Program-made: the position numbers and the translations under genes
Shown: in pieces, positions 1 to 10,396 of the stretch
Numbering within the stretch: position 1 is the first letter of the stretch
Layout: the number at the start of each line of letters is the position of its first letter
Assembly: GCF_001042475.2 (NCBI RefSeq)
Contig: NZ_LECW02000015.1
Coordinates: forward strand, 1-64,000
Source: Bacillus glycinifermentans
GTDB lineage: Bacteria > Bacillota > Bacilli > Bacillales > Bacillaceae
DNA length: 64,000 bases
Reading direction: 5' to 3'
The notes under the pieces: generated by a model
Told to the model about the DNA's origin: nothing
Database searches by the model: none
The model's input: the letters and a program-made list of their open reading frames with translations, nothing else

Positions 1-626
1 CACCGACGCTGCCGACGGTGGCGGGGGACGGCTTTCTCCTTCTGGACGTCGGAGCGAACGTAGATGCGAAGCCTGAGCATCTCGTCCAATACGCAATCAT
101 GGGTTCTGTATACGGCGAGCAGGTTCTCGGCGTGAAAAATCCGAGAATCGGGCTTTTGAACGTCGGAACGGAAGACAAAAAAGGAAATGAACTTGCAAAA
201 CAGACCTTTCAAAAGCTGAAGGAGACGGATTTGAACTTCATCGGCAATGTGGAAGCGCGCGACATGCTGGACGGAGTCGCAGATGTCATCGTAACGGACG
301 GTTTTACCGGAAACGTTGCCCTGAAGACGGTTGAGGGCGCGGCTTTGTCGATCTTTAAAATGCTGAGAAGCACGCTGACATCAAGCTTTACCGCCAAATT
401 GGCGGCGTCCGCGCTGAAACCGAAGCTGAAAGAAATGAAAACGAAAATGGACTACTCCGAATATGGCGGAGCAGGGCTTTTCGGTTTGAAGGCGCCGGTC
501 ATCAAAGCGCACGGTTCGTCGGACGGGCGCGCCGTTTACCATGCGATCCGCCAGGCGAGAGAGATGGTCAGCCAAAATGTCGCGTCTTTTATTGAAGAAA
601 AAATACAACAAAAAGCAGATGAATAG
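1..626 (+). CDS. plsX: Phosphate acyltransferase PlsX, C-terminal part (5' end outside window)
   Basis: PlsX makes acyl-phosphate from acyl-ACP, the first step of phosphatidic acid synthesis, and acts as a peripheral membrane protein. The frame is open from the window edge (codons from base 3), so the GTG at 18 is an internal valine, not a start. About 208 of the usual ~330 residues are visible. The family hallmark [14 protein letters not shown] is near the left edge, followed by the conserved GLLNVGTE and [11 protein letters not shown] segments. It lies 17 bases before fabD in the order plsX-fabD-fabG-acpP. In B. subtilis this unit is FapR-controlled; the promoter is outside the window. Identification is secure. 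Confidence 0.97.
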   Translation, partial: PTLPTVAGDGFLLLDVGANVDAKPEHLVQYAIMGSVYGEQVLGVKNPRIGLLNVGTEDKKGNELAKQTFQKLKETDLNFIGNVEARDMLDGVADVIVTDGFTGNVALKTVEGAALSIFKMLRSTLTSSFTAKLAASALKPKLKEMKTKMDYSEYGGAGLFGLKAPVIKAHGSSDGRAVYHAIRQAREMVSQNVASFIEEKIQQKADE

Positions 627-643
627 TCTGGAGGTTTTACAAC

Positions 644-1597
644 ATGGGTAAGATTGCATTTCTATTCCCGGGCCAGGGATCACAGCATATCGGCATGGGA
701 CGTGAGCTGTATGAGAAAGAGCCGAAAGCAAGACGGATTTTCGAAGAGGCGGATGAAACGCTGGAAACAAAGCTGAGCGCTCTTATGTTTGAAGGCGACG
801 CCAAAGAACTGACCCTTACATACAATGCGCAGCCGAGCCTTTTAACGGCCAGCATCGCCGCGCTTGAAAAACTAAAAGAATACGGCATTGAAGCCGATTT
901 TGCAGCGGGCCACAGCCTCGGCGAATATACCGCGCTCGTGGCTGCCGGGGCGATGTCGTTTAGAGACGCCGTGTACGCCGTCAGAAAACGCGGCGAGTTC
1001 ATGAATGAAGCGGTTCCTGCCGGAGAAGGCGCGATGGCCGCGATTCTCGGCATGGACGGAGAGGCGTTAAAAAAAGTGACGGATCAGGTGTCTGAAGATG
1101 GCCACCTCGTCCAGCTCGCCAACTTGAACTGCCCGGGGCAAATCGTCATTTCGGGTACGGCCAAAGGGGTCGAACTTGCGTCAGAACTCGCCAAGGAAAA
1201 CGGTGCGAAGCGCGCGATTCCGCTCGAAGTCAGCGGACCGTTTCATTCAGATCTGATGAAGCCCGCCGCTGAAAAGCTGCGTGAAGTACTTGACGCATGC
1301 AGCATTAAAAATGCGTCAATCCCTGTCATTTCAAATGTGACCGCAGACGTGATAACGGATAAAGACGAGATCAAACAGAAGCTGATTGAACAGCTCTATT
1401 CACCGGTCCGCTTTGAAGAATCGATCAGCAGGCTGATCGACGAAGGCGTCACGACGTTCATTGAAATCGGGCCGGGCAAAGTGTTGTCTGGGCTTGTTAA
1501 AAAAGTGAACCGCAGAGTCAAAACGATTGCCGTATCTGACCCTGATACGATTGACCTCGCCGTTCAAACATTGAAGGAGGAAAACGAAAATGCTTGA
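644..1597 (+). CDS. fabD: Malonyl-CoA:ACP transacylase
   Basis: FabD moves malonyl from CoA to acyl carrier protein, supplying the extender unit for cytosolic type II fatty acid synthesis. The 317-residue protein starts with the family signature FPGQGSQ (residues 8-14). The nucleophile is Ser91 in GHSLGEY, and His201 in GPFHSDLM completes the dyad. The ATG at 644 follows an SD GGAGG about 8 bases upstream. The stop overlaps the fabG start by 8 bases, so translation is probably coupled. Length and motifs are normal. Confidence 0.98.
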   Translation: MGKIAFLFPGQGSQHIGMGRELYEKEPKARRIFEEADETLETKLSALMFEGDAKELTLTYNAQPSLLTASIAALEKLKEYGIEADFAAGHSLGEYTALVAAGAMSFRDAVYAVRKRGEFMNEAVPAGEGAMAAILGMDGEALKKVTDQVSEDGHLVQLANLNCPGQIVISGTAKGVELASELAKENGAKRAIPLEVSGPFHSDLMKPAAEKLREVLDACSIKNASIPVISNVTADVITDKDEIKQKLIEQLYSPVRFEESISRLIDEGVTTFIEIGPGKVLSGLVKKVNRRVKTIAVSDPDTIDLAVQTLKEENENA

Positions 1598-2333
1598 GAA
1601 TAAAACAGCCGTTGTTACCGGTGCTTCAAGGGGAATCGGCCGTGCGATCGCGCTGGATCTCGCGAAAAACGGAGCGAACGTCGTCGTCAATTACGCGGGA
1701 AATGAAGCGAAGGCGAACGAAGTTGTCGATGAAATCAAGGCGCTGGGCCGCGATGCGTTTGCAATTAAAGCGGACGTTTCCAATGCCGACGAAGTTCAGG
1801 CAATGATGAAAAAGGCGCTTGAGCGCTTCGGTTCAATCGATATTCTCGTCAACAATGCCGGCATCACGAAAGACAATTTGTTCATGAGAATGAAAGAAAA
1901 TGAATGGGACGATGTCATTAACATAAACTTAAAAGGGGTATTCAACTGCTCCAAAGCTGTGACAAGACAGATGATGAAGCAGAGAAGCGGCCGGATCATC
2001 AATGTCGCCTCAGTTGTCGGCGTCGTCGGAAACGCCGGACAGGCGAACTATGTCGCGGCGAAATCAGGCGTCATCGGCCTGACGAAAACGCTGGCTAAAG
2101 AGCTTGCCTCTCGAAACATTACCGTAAATGCGATCGCTCCGGGTTTTATTTCAACGGAAATGACGGACAAGCTCACAAAAGACATTCAGGACGAAATGCT
2201 GAAACAGATTCCGCTTGCCCGCTTCGGGGAGCCTTCTGACATCAGCAGTGTCGTCGTCTTCCTTGCTTCTGACCAGTCGCGCTACATGACCGGCCAGACG
2301 CTGAATATCGACGGCGGAATGGTTATGCTGTAA
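1590..2333 (+). CDS. fabG: 3-oxoacyl-ACP reductase
   Basis: FabG is the NADPH-dependent ketoreductase of the elongation cycle, a short-chain dehydrogenase of 247 residues. The cofactor loop TGASRGIG is at residues 10-17 and NNAG at 88-91. The catalytic Ser141, Tyr154 and Lys158 (YVAAK) are all present. The start lies inside the fabD 3' end and has a GGAGG SD. A 66-base gap carrying a possible promoter separates it from acpP. Confidence 0.98.
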   Translation: MLENKTAVVTGASRGIGRAIALDLAKNGANVVVNYAGNEAKANEVVDEIKALGRDAFAIKADVSNADEVQAMMKKALERFGSIDILVNNAGITKDNLFMRMKENEWDDVININLKGVFNCSKAVTRQMMKQRSGRIINVASVVGVVGNAGQANYVAAKSGVIGLTKTLAKELASRNITVNAIAPGFISTEMTDKLTKDIQDEMLKQIPLARFGEPSDISSVVVFLASDQSRYMTGQTLNIDGGMVML

Positions 2334-2348
2334 AAATGTAATTATCTC

Positions 2349-2377
2349 TGGTTTTTTAAAAACGAATCAACTATAAT
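2349..2377 (+). promoter_or_regulatory. Possible sigma-A promoter for acpP
   Basis: A perfect -10 TATAAT sits at 2372-2377, 23 bases before the acpP start. The hexamer 17 bases upstream (TGGTTT, 2349-2354) is a poor -35. It could give extra acyl carrier protein mRNA beyond operon read-through. Seen only as a sequence match. Confidence 0.4.
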
Positions 2378-2399
2378 ACTTGAGGGGAGGTGAATAGCT

Positions 2400-2633
2400 A
2401 TGGCAGACGCATTAGAGCGTGTAACAAAAATCATCGTAGACCGCCTTGGCGTAGATGAAGCTGACGTCACTCTTGAAGCTTCTTTTAAAGAGGATTTAGG
2501 CGCTGATTCCCTGGATGTAGTTGAGCTTGTCATGGAACTTGAAGACGAGTTTGATATGGAGATTTCTGACGAAGATGCTGAAAAGATTGCAACAGTCGGT
2601 GACGCTGTGAACTACATAAATAGTAAGCAGTAA
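2400..2633 (+). CDS. acpP: Acyl carrier protein
   Basis: This 77-residue acidic protein carries growing acyl chains on a 4'-phosphopantetheine arm. The attachment serine is Ser37 in the motif [11 protein letters not shown] strong SD (GGGGAGGTG) precedes the ATG. It closes the plsX-fabD-fabG-acpP unit and is followed at once by an intrinsic terminator. Called acpA in B. subtilis. Length and motif are canonical. Confidence 0.98.
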   Translation: MADALERVTKIIVDRLGVDEADVTLEASFKEDLGADSLDVVELVMELEDEFDMEISDEDAEKIATVGDAVNYINSKQ

Positions 2634-2641
2634 GCTAACTT

Positions 2642-2675
2642 AAAGTCCCGTTTAAAGACGGGGCTTTATCCCTTT
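2642..2675 (+). terminator. Intrinsic terminator after acpP
   Basis: A 10-bp stem (2642-2651 with 2658-2667, one G-U pair) and a 6-base loop are followed by a weak T-rich tail. It ends the fatty acid operon. Confidence 0.75.
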
Positions 2676-2778
2676 ATACATGCGGCTTTAGCTTAATGTT
2701 TTGCCGAACGAAAAACGAACCCTGCCTTTTTCTAACAGGAGGTCTAGGTGAACCTGATGTGCCCATATGGAGGTTGCT

Positions 2779-3528
2779 ATGTCAAAACATTCACATTTCA
2801 GAGACAAAAAATTGTTTCAAAAGAAAGCGGAGCAGTTTAAAAAGTTTCAAGAACGGATTTCGGTTCAATTTCAAAATGAGAAGCTTTTATACCAGGCATT
2901 TACACATTCATCTTATGTGAATGAGCATCGGAAGAAGCCGTATGAAGATAATGAAAGGCTTGAGTTTTTAGGAGACGCTGTTTTGGAACTGACGATTTCT
3001 CAATTTTTGTACGCCAAATACCCGGCGATGAGCGAGGGGGATTTGACGAAATTGAGAGCGGCGATCGTTTGCGAGCCTTCTTTGGTTTCTCTTGCCCATG
3101 AGCTGTCCTTCGGGGAGCTTGTCCTTCTCGGAAAAGGAGAGGAAATGACGGGCGGAAGAAAGCGGCCGGCGCTGTTGGCCGACGTGTTTGAAGCGTTTAT
3201 CGGCGCGCTTTATCTCGATCAGGGGCTTGAAGCTGTTGTAGCTTTTCTGAAAGCGTACGTTTTCCCTAAAATCGATGATGGTGCTTTTTCTCATGTGATG
3301 GATTTTAAAAGCCAGCTGCAGGAATTTGTACAGCGCGACGGACGCGGCACTTTGGAATACAGAATCCTTCAGGAAAAAGGTCCGGCGCACAACCGCGAAT
3401 TTGAAGCAAACGTATCGCTAAAAGGAGAAGTGCTCGGGGTGGGAAGCGGCCGTTCCAAAAAAGAAGCTGAACAGCATGCCGCTCAGGAAGCACTCGCAAA
3501 GCTGCAAAAACACCATATGAAACAGTAA
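2779..3528 (+). CDS. rnc: Ribonuclease III
   Basis: RNase III cleaves double-stranded RNA in rRNA maturation and mRNA or antisense decay. The protein is 249 residues: an N-terminal catalytic domain with signature [12 protein letters not shown] (residues 59-70) and a C-terminal double-stranded RNA-binding domain ending [16 protein letters not shown]. An in-frame ATG at 2767 would add four residues, but the SD GGAGG at 2769-2773 points to the ATG at 2779. The resulting N-terminus MSKHSH matches the B. subtilis protein as I recall it. It is upstream of smc, with a terminator between. Confidence 0.96.
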   Translation: MSKHSHFRDKKLFQKKAEQFKKFQERISVQFQNEKLLYQAFTHSSYVNEHRKKPYEDNERLEFLGDAVLELTISQFLYAKYPAMSEGDLTKLRAAIVCEPSLVSLAHELSFGELVLLGKGEEMTGGRKRPALLADVFEAFIGALYLDQGLEAVVAFLKAYVFPKIDDGAFSHVMDFKSQLQEFVQRDGRGTLEYRILQEKGPAHNREFEANVSLKGEVLGVGSGRSKKEAEQHAAQEALAKLQKHHMKQ

Positions 3529-3562
3529 ATCCCCCTTGCTAGCATCCAGGGGGATTTCGATA
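3527..3562 (+). terminator. Intrinsic terminator after rnc
   Basis: A 10-bp stem (3527-3536 with 3548-3557) includes the rnc stop codon and has an 11-base loop. The following T tract is interrupted, so read-through into smc is plausible. Confidence 0.65.
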
Positions 3563-3626
3563 TGTTTACGCCTTTATCCAAAGGTGTGATAGAATTGTAA
3601 TACTTTAATACATAAGGAGGATCAGG

Positions 3627-6600
3627 ATGTTCCTCAAACGTTTGGACGTAATAGGTTTTAAATCGTTTGCAGAACGAATTTCTGTAGATTTTGTTAAAGG
3701 TGTGACAGCCGTCGTGGGCCCGAATGGAAGCGGAAAAAGCAACATTACCGATGCGATCCGCTGGGTGCTGGGGGAACAGTCCGCCAAATCATTGCGCGGC
3801 GGCAAAATGGAAGACATCATTTTTGCCGGGAGCGACTCGCGGAAAAAGCTGAACCTCGCCGAGGTGACGCTGACGCTTGATAACGAAGACCACTTCCTTC
3901 CGATTGACTTTCATGAGGTCAGTGTGACGCGGAGGGTATACAGGTCCGGGGAAAGCGAATTTCTCATCAACAATCAGTCGTGCCGCCTGAAGGATATCAT
4001 CGATCTCTTTATGGACTCCGGACTCGGAAAAGAAGCGTTTTCGATCATCAGCCAGGGGAAGGTCGAGGAAATCCTCAGCAGCAAAGCGGAAGAGCGGAGA
4101 AGCATCTTTGAAGAAGCGGCGGGCGTTTTAAAATATAAAACGAGAAAGAAAAAAGCCGAAAACAAGCTGTTTGAAACACAGGACAATTTGAACCGCGTGG
4201 AAGACATCCTCCATGAGCTTGAAAGCCAGGTCGAACCGCTGAAGATGCAGGCGTCGATCGCCAAAGATTACCTCGGGAAAAAGGACGAGCTCGAAAAGAT
4301 AGAAATCGCTTTGACGGCGTATGACATTGAGGAGCTTCACCAAAAATGGGAGGCGCTCAAACAAAAGGTCGAAAAAGCGAAAGATGAAGAAATGGCTTCC
4401 TCGTCAGCCATCCAGGCGAAGGAAGCCAAAATCGAAGAGGCGAGGGATAAAATCCAGGCCCTTGACGAATCGGTTGATGAGCTTCAGCAGGTCCTCCTTT
4501 TGACAAGCGAGGAGCTTGAAAAGCTCGAAGGCAGAAAAGAAGTGCTGAAAGAGCGGAAAAAGAACGCGAGCCAAAACAGGGCCCAGCTTGAAGATACAAT
4601 CGCCCAGCGCGGGGAAAAAGAAAACAGTCTGAAAGAAAAAATCGCCGCACAAAAGCTTGTGTTTGAAAAACTGCAGGCCGAAACAAAGGGACTCGCACAA
4701 GAGGTCAAAGAAAAAACGGCGGCGCTTTCGGTTTACAGCGAAAATGTAGAAGAAGAGATCGAACAGCTCAAAAGCGATTATTTCGAGCTTCTGAATGAAC
4801 AGGCGTCTCTGCGGAACGAGCTGCAGTTTTTAGACGATCAAATGTCCCAATCGAAAGCTGCGCAAAAACGGCTTGCCGGCAACAATGAAAAATACTTAAG
4901 CGAACGGCGGGATATCGCCGAGCAAAAAACAAAAGCCGAACACGAATTCAGCCTCTTGGAGAAGCGTCTCGGCGAGCAGATCAAAGCTTACCGCGACGCG
5001 CAGAAAAACTATGAGCTGAAGAAAAACGAATACGAAAAGAAAGAATCGGCTCTTTACCAGGCGTATCAATACGTTCAGCAGGCACGCTCTAAAAAAGAGA
5101 TGCTTGAAGCCATGCAGGAGGATTTTTCCGGATTTTATCAAGGCGTCAAAGAAGTGTTGAAAGCAAGAAGTGAGCTAGCGGGCATCCACGGAGCGATCGC
5201 TGAGCTCGTCAAGACGGACGAAAGGTATGAGACGGCGGTCGAAATCGCTTTGGGCGCTTCTGCGCAGCACGTCGTGACCGAAAACGAAGACGCGGCAAGA
5301 CGGGCCATTCAATATTTGAAAAAGCATTCGTCAGGACGTGCGACCTTTCTTCCGCTTTCTGTCATCAAAGAGCGCAGCATCCAGCCCCGCGACATCGAAG
5401 CCGCAAAAGAGCACCCGTCATTTATCGGGATCGCAAGCGAGCTCGTGTCGTTCGATCCCAGGTACAGGACGGTTGTGCAAAACCTGCTCGGCACCGTGCT
5501 CATCACCGAGCACTTAAAAGGGGCCAACGAGCTTGCCAAACGGCTTGGACACAGATACCGCATCGTCACGCTTGAAGGCGACGTCGTCAATCCGGGCGGA
5601 TCGATGACCGGCGGTGCCGTCAAGAAGAAAAACAACTCTCTTTTGGGCCGAAACCGGGAGCTAGAAACAGCGGCAGAGCGCCTAAAGGTAATGGAAGAAA
5701 AAACCGAAGCGCTCGAAGCCGAAGTGAAAAGCTTAAAACAAGCGATCCAAAAGCTTGAACGGGAGCTTCAATCGCTGCGCGAAGACGGAGAGCGTTTGCG
5801 CGCTGAGCAGCAGGAGATCAAAGGACGCCTCTATGAGCTTGAAATCGCTGAGAAAAACGTCAACAGCCACTTGGAGCTTTACGACGAGGAAAAATCGGCG
5901 CTCCTGAAAGAAGACGACGAAAAGAAACAAAGGAAGGCAGAGCTCGAAGAAAAGCTTTCCGCCATGTCCGAAAGCTTAAAAGCGCTCGACGGGAAAATCG
6001 GGAGCCTGACGGAAAGAAAGCAGACGCAGACTTCAACCAAGGAGGCGCTGCAAAGCGAGCTTACAGATCTAAAGGTCGTTCTCGCCAAAACCGAGCAGTC
6101 ATGTGCAAACGAACGGGAAAAGCTCACAAGGCTTGAAGAGGAATTTGCCGAGAACGAAGAAGCGCTGAAGATTGCAAAAGAAGACCTGTCATTATTGACA
6201 AATGAGATGTCGTCCAGCACAAGCGGCGAGGAAAAGCTTGAAGAAGCCGCGAAGAAGAAACTGAACGATAAAAACAAAACCGCCGAGCTTATCGCCTCAA
6301 GAAGGGAGCAGCGGATGAAGCTGCAGCAGGGCCTTGAAACAGAAGAGCTTGAACTGAAAGAAATGAAGCGCCAGTACAAACAAATGGCCGGCCTCCTGAA
6401 AGATGAAGAAGTCAAGCTCGGCCGCATGGAAGTGGAGCTGGACAACCTGCTGTCATTCCTGAGGGAGGAATACGGCCTCTCCTTTGAATGGGCGAAGGAA
6501 AAATATCCGCTTGAGCTCAGTCCCGAAGAAGCGAGAAAGCGCGTCAAGCTGATCAAGCTGGCGATCGAAGAGCTGGGCACCGTGAACCTCGGAAGTATTG

Positions 6601-7187
6601 AGGAATATGAAAGGGTCAATGAGCGCTACGTTTTCCTGACAGAGCAGAGAGACGATCTGCTTGAAGCGAAAAATACGCTCTTTCAGGTAATTGAGGAAAT
6701 GGACGAAGAAATGACGAAGCGCTTTTCAGATACGTTTCAGCAAATCCGCTCCCATTTCGAAGACGTCTTCCGCGCGCTGTTCGGCGGCGGCAGAGCCGAA
6801 CTGAAGCTGACCGATCCGAACGATCTGCTTCAGTCGGGCGTCGACATCATCGCTCAGCCTCCGGGGAAAAAGCTGCAAAACTTAAGCCTCCTCTCCGGCG
6901 GAGAACGGGCTCTGACGGCGATCGCCCTCTTGTTTTCGATCCTGAAGGTCAGACCCGTTCCGTTCTGCGTGCTTGATGAGGTTGAGGCTGCGCTTGACGA
7001 AGCGAACGTGTTCCGCTTTGCGCAATATTTGAAAAAATACAGCCGCGAAACGCAGTTTATCGTCATTACGCACAGAAAGGGAACGATGGAAGAAGCCGAC
7101 GTTCTCTACGGCGTAACAATGCAGGAATCAGGCGTTTCCAAGCTTGTCTCCGTCAAGCTTGAAGATACGAAAGAATTAGTTCAATAA
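3627..7187 (+). CDS. smc: Chromosome condensation and segregation ATPase SMC
   Basis: SMC forms a dimeric ring with ScpA and ScpB that is loaded near the origin and organises the chromosome. The 1186-residue protein has the full architecture. The N-terminal Walker A GPNGSGKS is at 31-38. A long Glu/Lys-rich coiled coil is interrupted by the hinge at roughly 515-660, and a second coiled coil follows. The C-terminal head has the signature LSGGER from 1089 and Walker B FCVLDE at 1113-1118. The SD AAGGAGG is well placed before the ATG. It lies directly upstream of ftsY, 16 bases away. Its length equals that of B. subtilis SMC. Confidence 0.98.
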   Translation: MFLKRLDVIGFKSFAERISVDFVKGVTAVVGPNGSGKSNITDAIRWVLGEQSAKSLRGGKMEDIIFAGSDSRKKLNLAEVTLTLDNEDHFLPIDFHEVSVTRRVYRSGESEFLINNQSCRLKDIIDLFMDSGLGKEAFSIISQGKVEEILSSKAEERRSIFEEAAGVLKYKTRKKKAENKLFETQDNLNRVEDILHELESQVEPLKMQASIAKDYLGKKDELEKIEIALTAYDIEELHQKWEALKQKVEKAKDEEMASSSAIQAKEAKIEEARDKIQALDESVDELQQVLLLTSEELEKLEGRKEVLKERKKNASQNRAQLEDTIAQRGEKENSLKEKIAAQKLVFEKLQAETKGLAQEVKEKTAALSVYSENVEEEIEQLKSDYFELLNEQASLRNELQFLDDQMSQSKAAQKRLAGNNEKYLSERRDIAEQKTKAEHEFSLLEKRLGEQIKAYRDAQKNYELKKNEYEKKESALYQAYQYVQQARSKKEMLEAMQEDFSGFYQGVKEVLKARSELAGIHGAIAELVKTDERYETAVEIALGASAQHVVTENEDAARRAIQYLKKHSSGRATFLPLSVIKERSIQPRDIEAAKEHPSFIGIASELVSFDPRYRTVVQNLLGTVLITEHLKGANELAKRLGHRYRIVTLEGDVVNPGGSMTGGAVKKKNNSLLGRNRELETAAERLKVMEEKTEALEAEVKSLKQAIQKLERELQSLREDGERLRAEQQEIKGRLYELEIAEKNVNSHLELYDEEKSALLKEDDEKKQRKAELEEKLSAMSESLKALDGKIGSLTERKQTQTSTKEALQSELTDLKVVLAKTEQSCANEREKLTRLEEEFAENEEALKIAKEDLSLLTNEMSSSTSGEEKLEEAAKKKLNDKNKTAELIASRREQRMKLQQGLETEELELKEMKRQYKQMAGLLKDEEVKLGRMEVELDNLLSFLREEYGLSFEWAKEKYPLELSPEEARKRVKLIKLAIEELGTVNLGSIEEYERVNERYVFLTEQRDDLLEAKNTLFQVIEEMDEEMTKRFSDTFQQIRSHFEDVFRALFGGGRAELKLTDPNDLLQSGVDIIAQPPGKKLQNLSLLSGGERALTAIALLFSILKVRPVPFCVLDEVEAALDEANVFRFAQYLKKYSRETQFIVITHRKGTMEEADVLYGVTMQESGVSKLVSVKLEDTKELVQ

Positions 7188-7203
7188 AGCGAGGTTACCA
7201 GTC

Positions 7204-8190
7204 ATGAGCTTTTTTAAAAAACTGAAAGAAAAAATCACGAAGCAAACAGACTCAGTCTCAGGAAAGTTTAAAGAAGGGCTCGCCAAAACGAGAAACTCAT
7301 TTCAGGAGCGGGTCAATGAACTTGTCTCCCGCTACCGGAAAGTCGATGAAGATTTTTTCGAAGAGCTTGAAGAAGTGCTGATCGGAGCAGACGTCGGCGT
7401 GTCAACGGTGATGGATCTGATCGATGAGCTGAAGACCGAGGTCAAACGAAGAAATATCCAGGACCCGAAGGAAGTGCGGTCCGTTATTTCTGAAAAGCTC
7501 GTCGACATTTATGAAGGCGGGGAGCAGGAAGCTTCAGAGCTCCGCGTGGAAGACGGCCGCTTGAACATCATCCTGTTTGTCGGGGTCAACGGCGTCGGCA
7601 AAACGACGACGATCGGCAAGCTCGCGCACAAGTTTGTCAAAGAAGGCAAAAACGTTGTTCTCGCAGCAGGAGACACGTTCCGCGCCGGTGCAATCGACCA
7701 GCTTGAAGTGTGGGGAGAGCGGGTCGGTGCCCATGTCGTCAAACAGGCCGAAGGCTCGGATCCGGCAGCCGTCATCTATGATGCCGTTCAAGCCGCCAAA
7801 GCGCGCGGCGCTGATGTACTGCTGTGCGACACGGCGGGACGTCTGCAAAACAAGGTGAACTTGATGAAGGAGCTTGAAAAAGTAAAACGGGTCATCCAGC
7901 GCGAGGTTCCTGACGCGCCTCATGAAGTGCTGCTCGTTCTGGACGCCACGACAGGCCAAAACGCGATGACGCAGGCGAAGGAATTTTCCAAAGCCACCGA
8001 TGTATCGGGCATTGTCCTGACAAAGCTCGACGGAACGGCAAAAGGAGGAATCGTCCTCGCCATCCGCCACGAACTGAAGATTCCCGTCAAGTTTGTCGGC
8101 CTCGGCGAAAAAATGGACGACCTGCAGCCGTTTGAAGCCGAATCCTACGTATACGGCCTGTTTTCCGATCTGATTGAAAAAGAGGAATAG
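7204..8190 (+). CDS. ftsY: Signal recognition particle receptor GTPase FtsY
   Basis: FtsY is the membrane-associated receptor that docks SRP-bound ribosomes to the Sec translocon. It has 328 residues: a short basic N-terminal amphipathic region (no long acidic A domain, as in other Bacillus), a four-helix N domain, then the G domain with P-loop GVNGVGKT at 127-134, DTAGR and TKLDG. It pairs with Ffh encoded 0.5 kb downstream. It follows smc with 16 bases between and is closed by a terminator. Confidence 0.97.
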   Translation: MSFFKKLKEKITKQTDSVSGKFKEGLAKTRNSFQERVNELVSRYRKVDEDFFEELEEVLIGADVGVSTVMDLIDELKTEVKRRNIQDPKEVRSVISEKLVDIYEGGEQEASELRVEDGRLNIILFVGVNGVGKTTTIGKLAHKFVKEGKNVVLAAGDTFRAGAIDQLEVWGERVGAHVVKQAEGSDPAAVIYDAVQAAKARGADVLLCDTAGRLQNKVNLMKELEKVKRVIQREVPDAPHEVLLVLDATTGQNAMTQAKEFSKATDVSGIVLTKLDGTAKGGIVLAIRHELKIPVKFVGLGEKMDDLQPFEAESYVYGLFSDLIEKEE

Positions 8191-8196
8191 CACGCG

Positions 8197-8227
8197 AAAG
8201 CCCCTATATAAAAGGGGTTTTCTTTTT
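8197..8227 (+). terminator. Intrinsic terminator after ftsY
   Basis: The stem of 8197-8205 with 8213-8221 has a short AT-rich loop and a run of T residues. It ends the rnc-smc-ftsY block. Confidence 0.85.
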
Positions 8228-8263
8228 AACAAACGCTGCAGGACATTATGACAAGATAAAATC

Positions 8264-8292
8264 TTGACAGATGAAAAAAATCAGCGTAAACT
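8264..8292 (+). promoter_or_regulatory. Sigma-A promoter for ylxM-ffh
   Basis: A consensus -35 TTGACA (8264-8269) is followed by a 17-base spacer and -10 TAAACT (8287-8292). It lies 44 bases before the ylxM start and just after the ftsY terminator. Confidence 0.75.
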
Positions 8293-8335
8293 AGTGTATC
8301 GTAAAGGGATTTGACTTAACAAGGGGGAGAGTCTC

Positions 8336-8659
8336 ATGACGCTTGAAAAAACAACGCGAATGAATTACCTGTTTGATTTCTATCAGTCGTTGTTGACATC
8401 AAAACAAAAAAGCTACATGTCGCTTTACTATTTAGACGATTTCTCCCTCGGCGAAATAGCTGAAGAATATCATGTCTCAAGACAGGCGGTTTATGACAAC
8501 ATCAAACGGACCGAGGCCATGCTTGAGCAATATGAAGAAAAGCTACTTTTGTTTAAAAAATTTCAAGAGCGCAAAAAGATTTTTGAAGAGCTGAGACAGC
8601 TGACTGCCGGTCAGCCTGAAGCGTCTCCGCTCATCGACGCGCTTGAGAAATTAGATTAG
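8336..8659 (+). CDS. ylxM: YlxM/p13-family helix-turn-helix protein (SRP-associated)
   Basis: This 107-residue protein belongs to the UPF0122 (YlxM/p13) family. The sequence [20 protein letters not shown] (residues ~41-60) is a helix-turn-helix like sigma region 4. The rest is helical and charged. Family members are encoded immediately before ffh, and in streptococci YlxM has been linked to SRP GTPase modulation; that role here is inference. The SD GGGGGAG precedes the ATG, and ffh starts 16 bases downstream. Confidence 0.9.
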   Translation: MTLEKTTRMNYLFDFYQSLLTSKQKSYMSLYYLDDFSLGEIAEEYHVSRQAVYDNIKRTEAMLEQYEEKLLLFKKFQERKKIFEELRQLTAGQPEASPLIDALEKLD

Positions 8660-8675
8660 GAGGCGGCACTGAAAA

Positions 8676-10016
8676 ATGGCATTCGAAGGATTAGCCGACC
8701 GACTGCAGCAAACGATTTCTAAAATCCGCGGAAAAGGAAAAGTAACGGAACAAGACGTCAAAGAAATGATGCGCGAAGTCCGTTTGGCGCTCCTTGAAGC
8801 GGACGTCAACTTTAAAGTCGTCAAAGATTTTGTGAAAAAGGTAAGCGAACGGGCCGTCGGACAGGATGTCATGAAAAGTCTGACACCCGGACAGCAGGTC
8901 ATTAAAGTCGTCAAAGAGGAGCTGACGGAGCTGATGGGCGGCGAAGAAAGCAAGATCGCCGCGGCAAAGCGCCCGCCAACCGTCATCATGATGGTCGGTC
9001 TGCAAGGGGCCGGTAAAACGACGACGACAGGAAAGCTTGCCAACCTGCTTCGCAAAAAACATAACCGCAACCCGCTGCTCGTGGCAGCGGATATATACCG
9101 CCCGGCTGCGATCAAGCAGCTGGAAACGCTCGGCAAACAGCTCGATATGCCGGTATTCTCGCTCGGAGACCAGGTCAGCCCTGTCGACATTGCCAAACAG
9201 GCAATCGAAAAGGCGAAAGAAGATCACCACGACTATGTGATCATCGATACGGCGGGACGCCTTCATATTGATGAAGAGCTGATGGATGAGCTGGAAAAGG
9301 TAAAAGAAACGGCTCAGCCGGAAGAAATCTTCCTTGTCGTCGATTCCATGACGGGTCAAGATGCGGTAAACGTTGCCAAAAGCTTTAATGAACAGCTTGG
9401 CGTGACAGGCGTCATCCTTACAAAACTTGACGGTGATACGAGGGGCGGGGCGGCCTTGTCGATCCGCGCCGTGACAAACACGCCGATCAAATTTGCCGGA
9501 ATGGGCGAAAAGCTTGATGCGCTGGAGCCGTTTCATCCCGAACGGATGGCTTCGCGGATTCTCGGAATGGGCGATGTGCTCACCCTTATCGAGAAAGCCC
9601 AGGCCAACGTAGACGAAGAAAAGGCGAAAGAACTCGAGCAAAAAATGAAAAATATGAGCTTTACGCTCGACGACTTTTTGGAACAGCTCGGACAGGTCCG
9701 CAATATGGGGCCGCTTGAAGACCTGATTCAAATGATGCCCGGCGCAGGCAAAATGAAAGGCTTAAAAAACGTTAAGGTTGACGAAAAACAGCTCAGCCAC
9801 GTCGAAGCGATCATCAAGTCCATGACGGGGAAAGAGAAAGAGCAGCCGGAGATCATCAATGCCAGCAGACGCAAACGGATTGCCAAAGGAAGCGGGACAT
9901 CCGTCCAGGAAGTCAACCGTCTGCTAAAGCAATTTGATGAAATGAAAAAAATGATGAAGCAGATGACAAACATGACAAAAGGGAAGAAAAAAGGATTTAA
10001 ATTGCCCTTCATGTAA
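8676..10016 (+). CDS. ffh: Signal recognition particle GTPase Ffh
   Basis: Ffh binds signal sequences and the SRP RNA and targets nascent membrane and secreted proteins to FtsY. The 446 residues run N domain, G domain (P-loop GLQGAGKT at 108-115, DTAGR, TKLDGD), then a methionine-rich M domain (FDEMKKMMKQMTNM near the C-terminus) that binds signal peptides. The SD AGGAGG is about 12 bases before the ATG, rather far. The length matches B. subtilis Ffh. Confidence 0.98.
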   Translation: MAFEGLADRLQQTISKIRGKGKVTEQDVKEMMREVRLALLEADVNFKVVKDFVKKVSERAVGQDVMKSLTPGQQVIKVVKEELTELMGGEESKIAAAKRPPTVIMMVGLQGAGKTTTTGKLANLLRKKHNRNPLLVAADIYRPAAIKQLETLGKQLDMPVFSLGDQVSPVDIAKQAIEKAKEDHHDYVIIDTAGRLHIDEELMDELEKVKETAQPEEIFLVVDSMTGQDAVNVAKSFNEQLGVTGVILTKLDGDTRGGAALSIRAVTNTPIKFAGMGEKLDALEPFHPERMASRILGMGDVLTLIEKAQANVDEEKAKELEQKMKNMSFTLDDFLEQLGQVRNMGPLEDLIQMMPGAGKMKGLKNVKVDEKQLSHVEAIIKSMTGKEKEQPEIINASRRKRIAKGSGTSVQEVNRLLKQFDEMKKMMKQMTNMTKGKKKGFKLPFM

Positions 10017-10057
10017 TCTTGTTTTCAGATGATAAAACCGTTGTTAAGAAAAAACAC

Positions 10058-10089
10058 TTTACAAACACTTTTATCATTGTTAATATACT
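10058..10089 (+). promoter_or_regulatory. Probable sigma-A promoter for rpsP
   Basis: The -35 TTTACA is at 10058-10063. The -10 may be TAATAT at 10081-10086 (17-base spacer) or TATACT at 10084-10089 (20-base spacer). The ffh-rpsP gap is AT-rich, and rpsP has a strong SD, as expected for a ribosomal protein. Confidence 0.6.
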
Positions 10090-10099
10090 ATCTTGTTGA

Positions 10100-10395
<296 letters not shown>

Positions 10396-10396
<1 letters not shown>

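Noticed and set aside
381..770. Minus-strand frame across plsX/fabD
   Set aside because: Antisense to two certain genes, with biased composition and no recognisable domain.
2696..2920. Plus-strand frame overlapping the rnc start
   Set aside because: Out of frame with the certain rnc gene, without an SD suited to its start and with no family likeness.
5879..6619. 246-residue minus-strand open frame, Ser/Phe-rich
   Set aside because: It is the complement of the Glu/Lys-rich smc coiled coil; composition is an artefact, with no SD and no family likeness.
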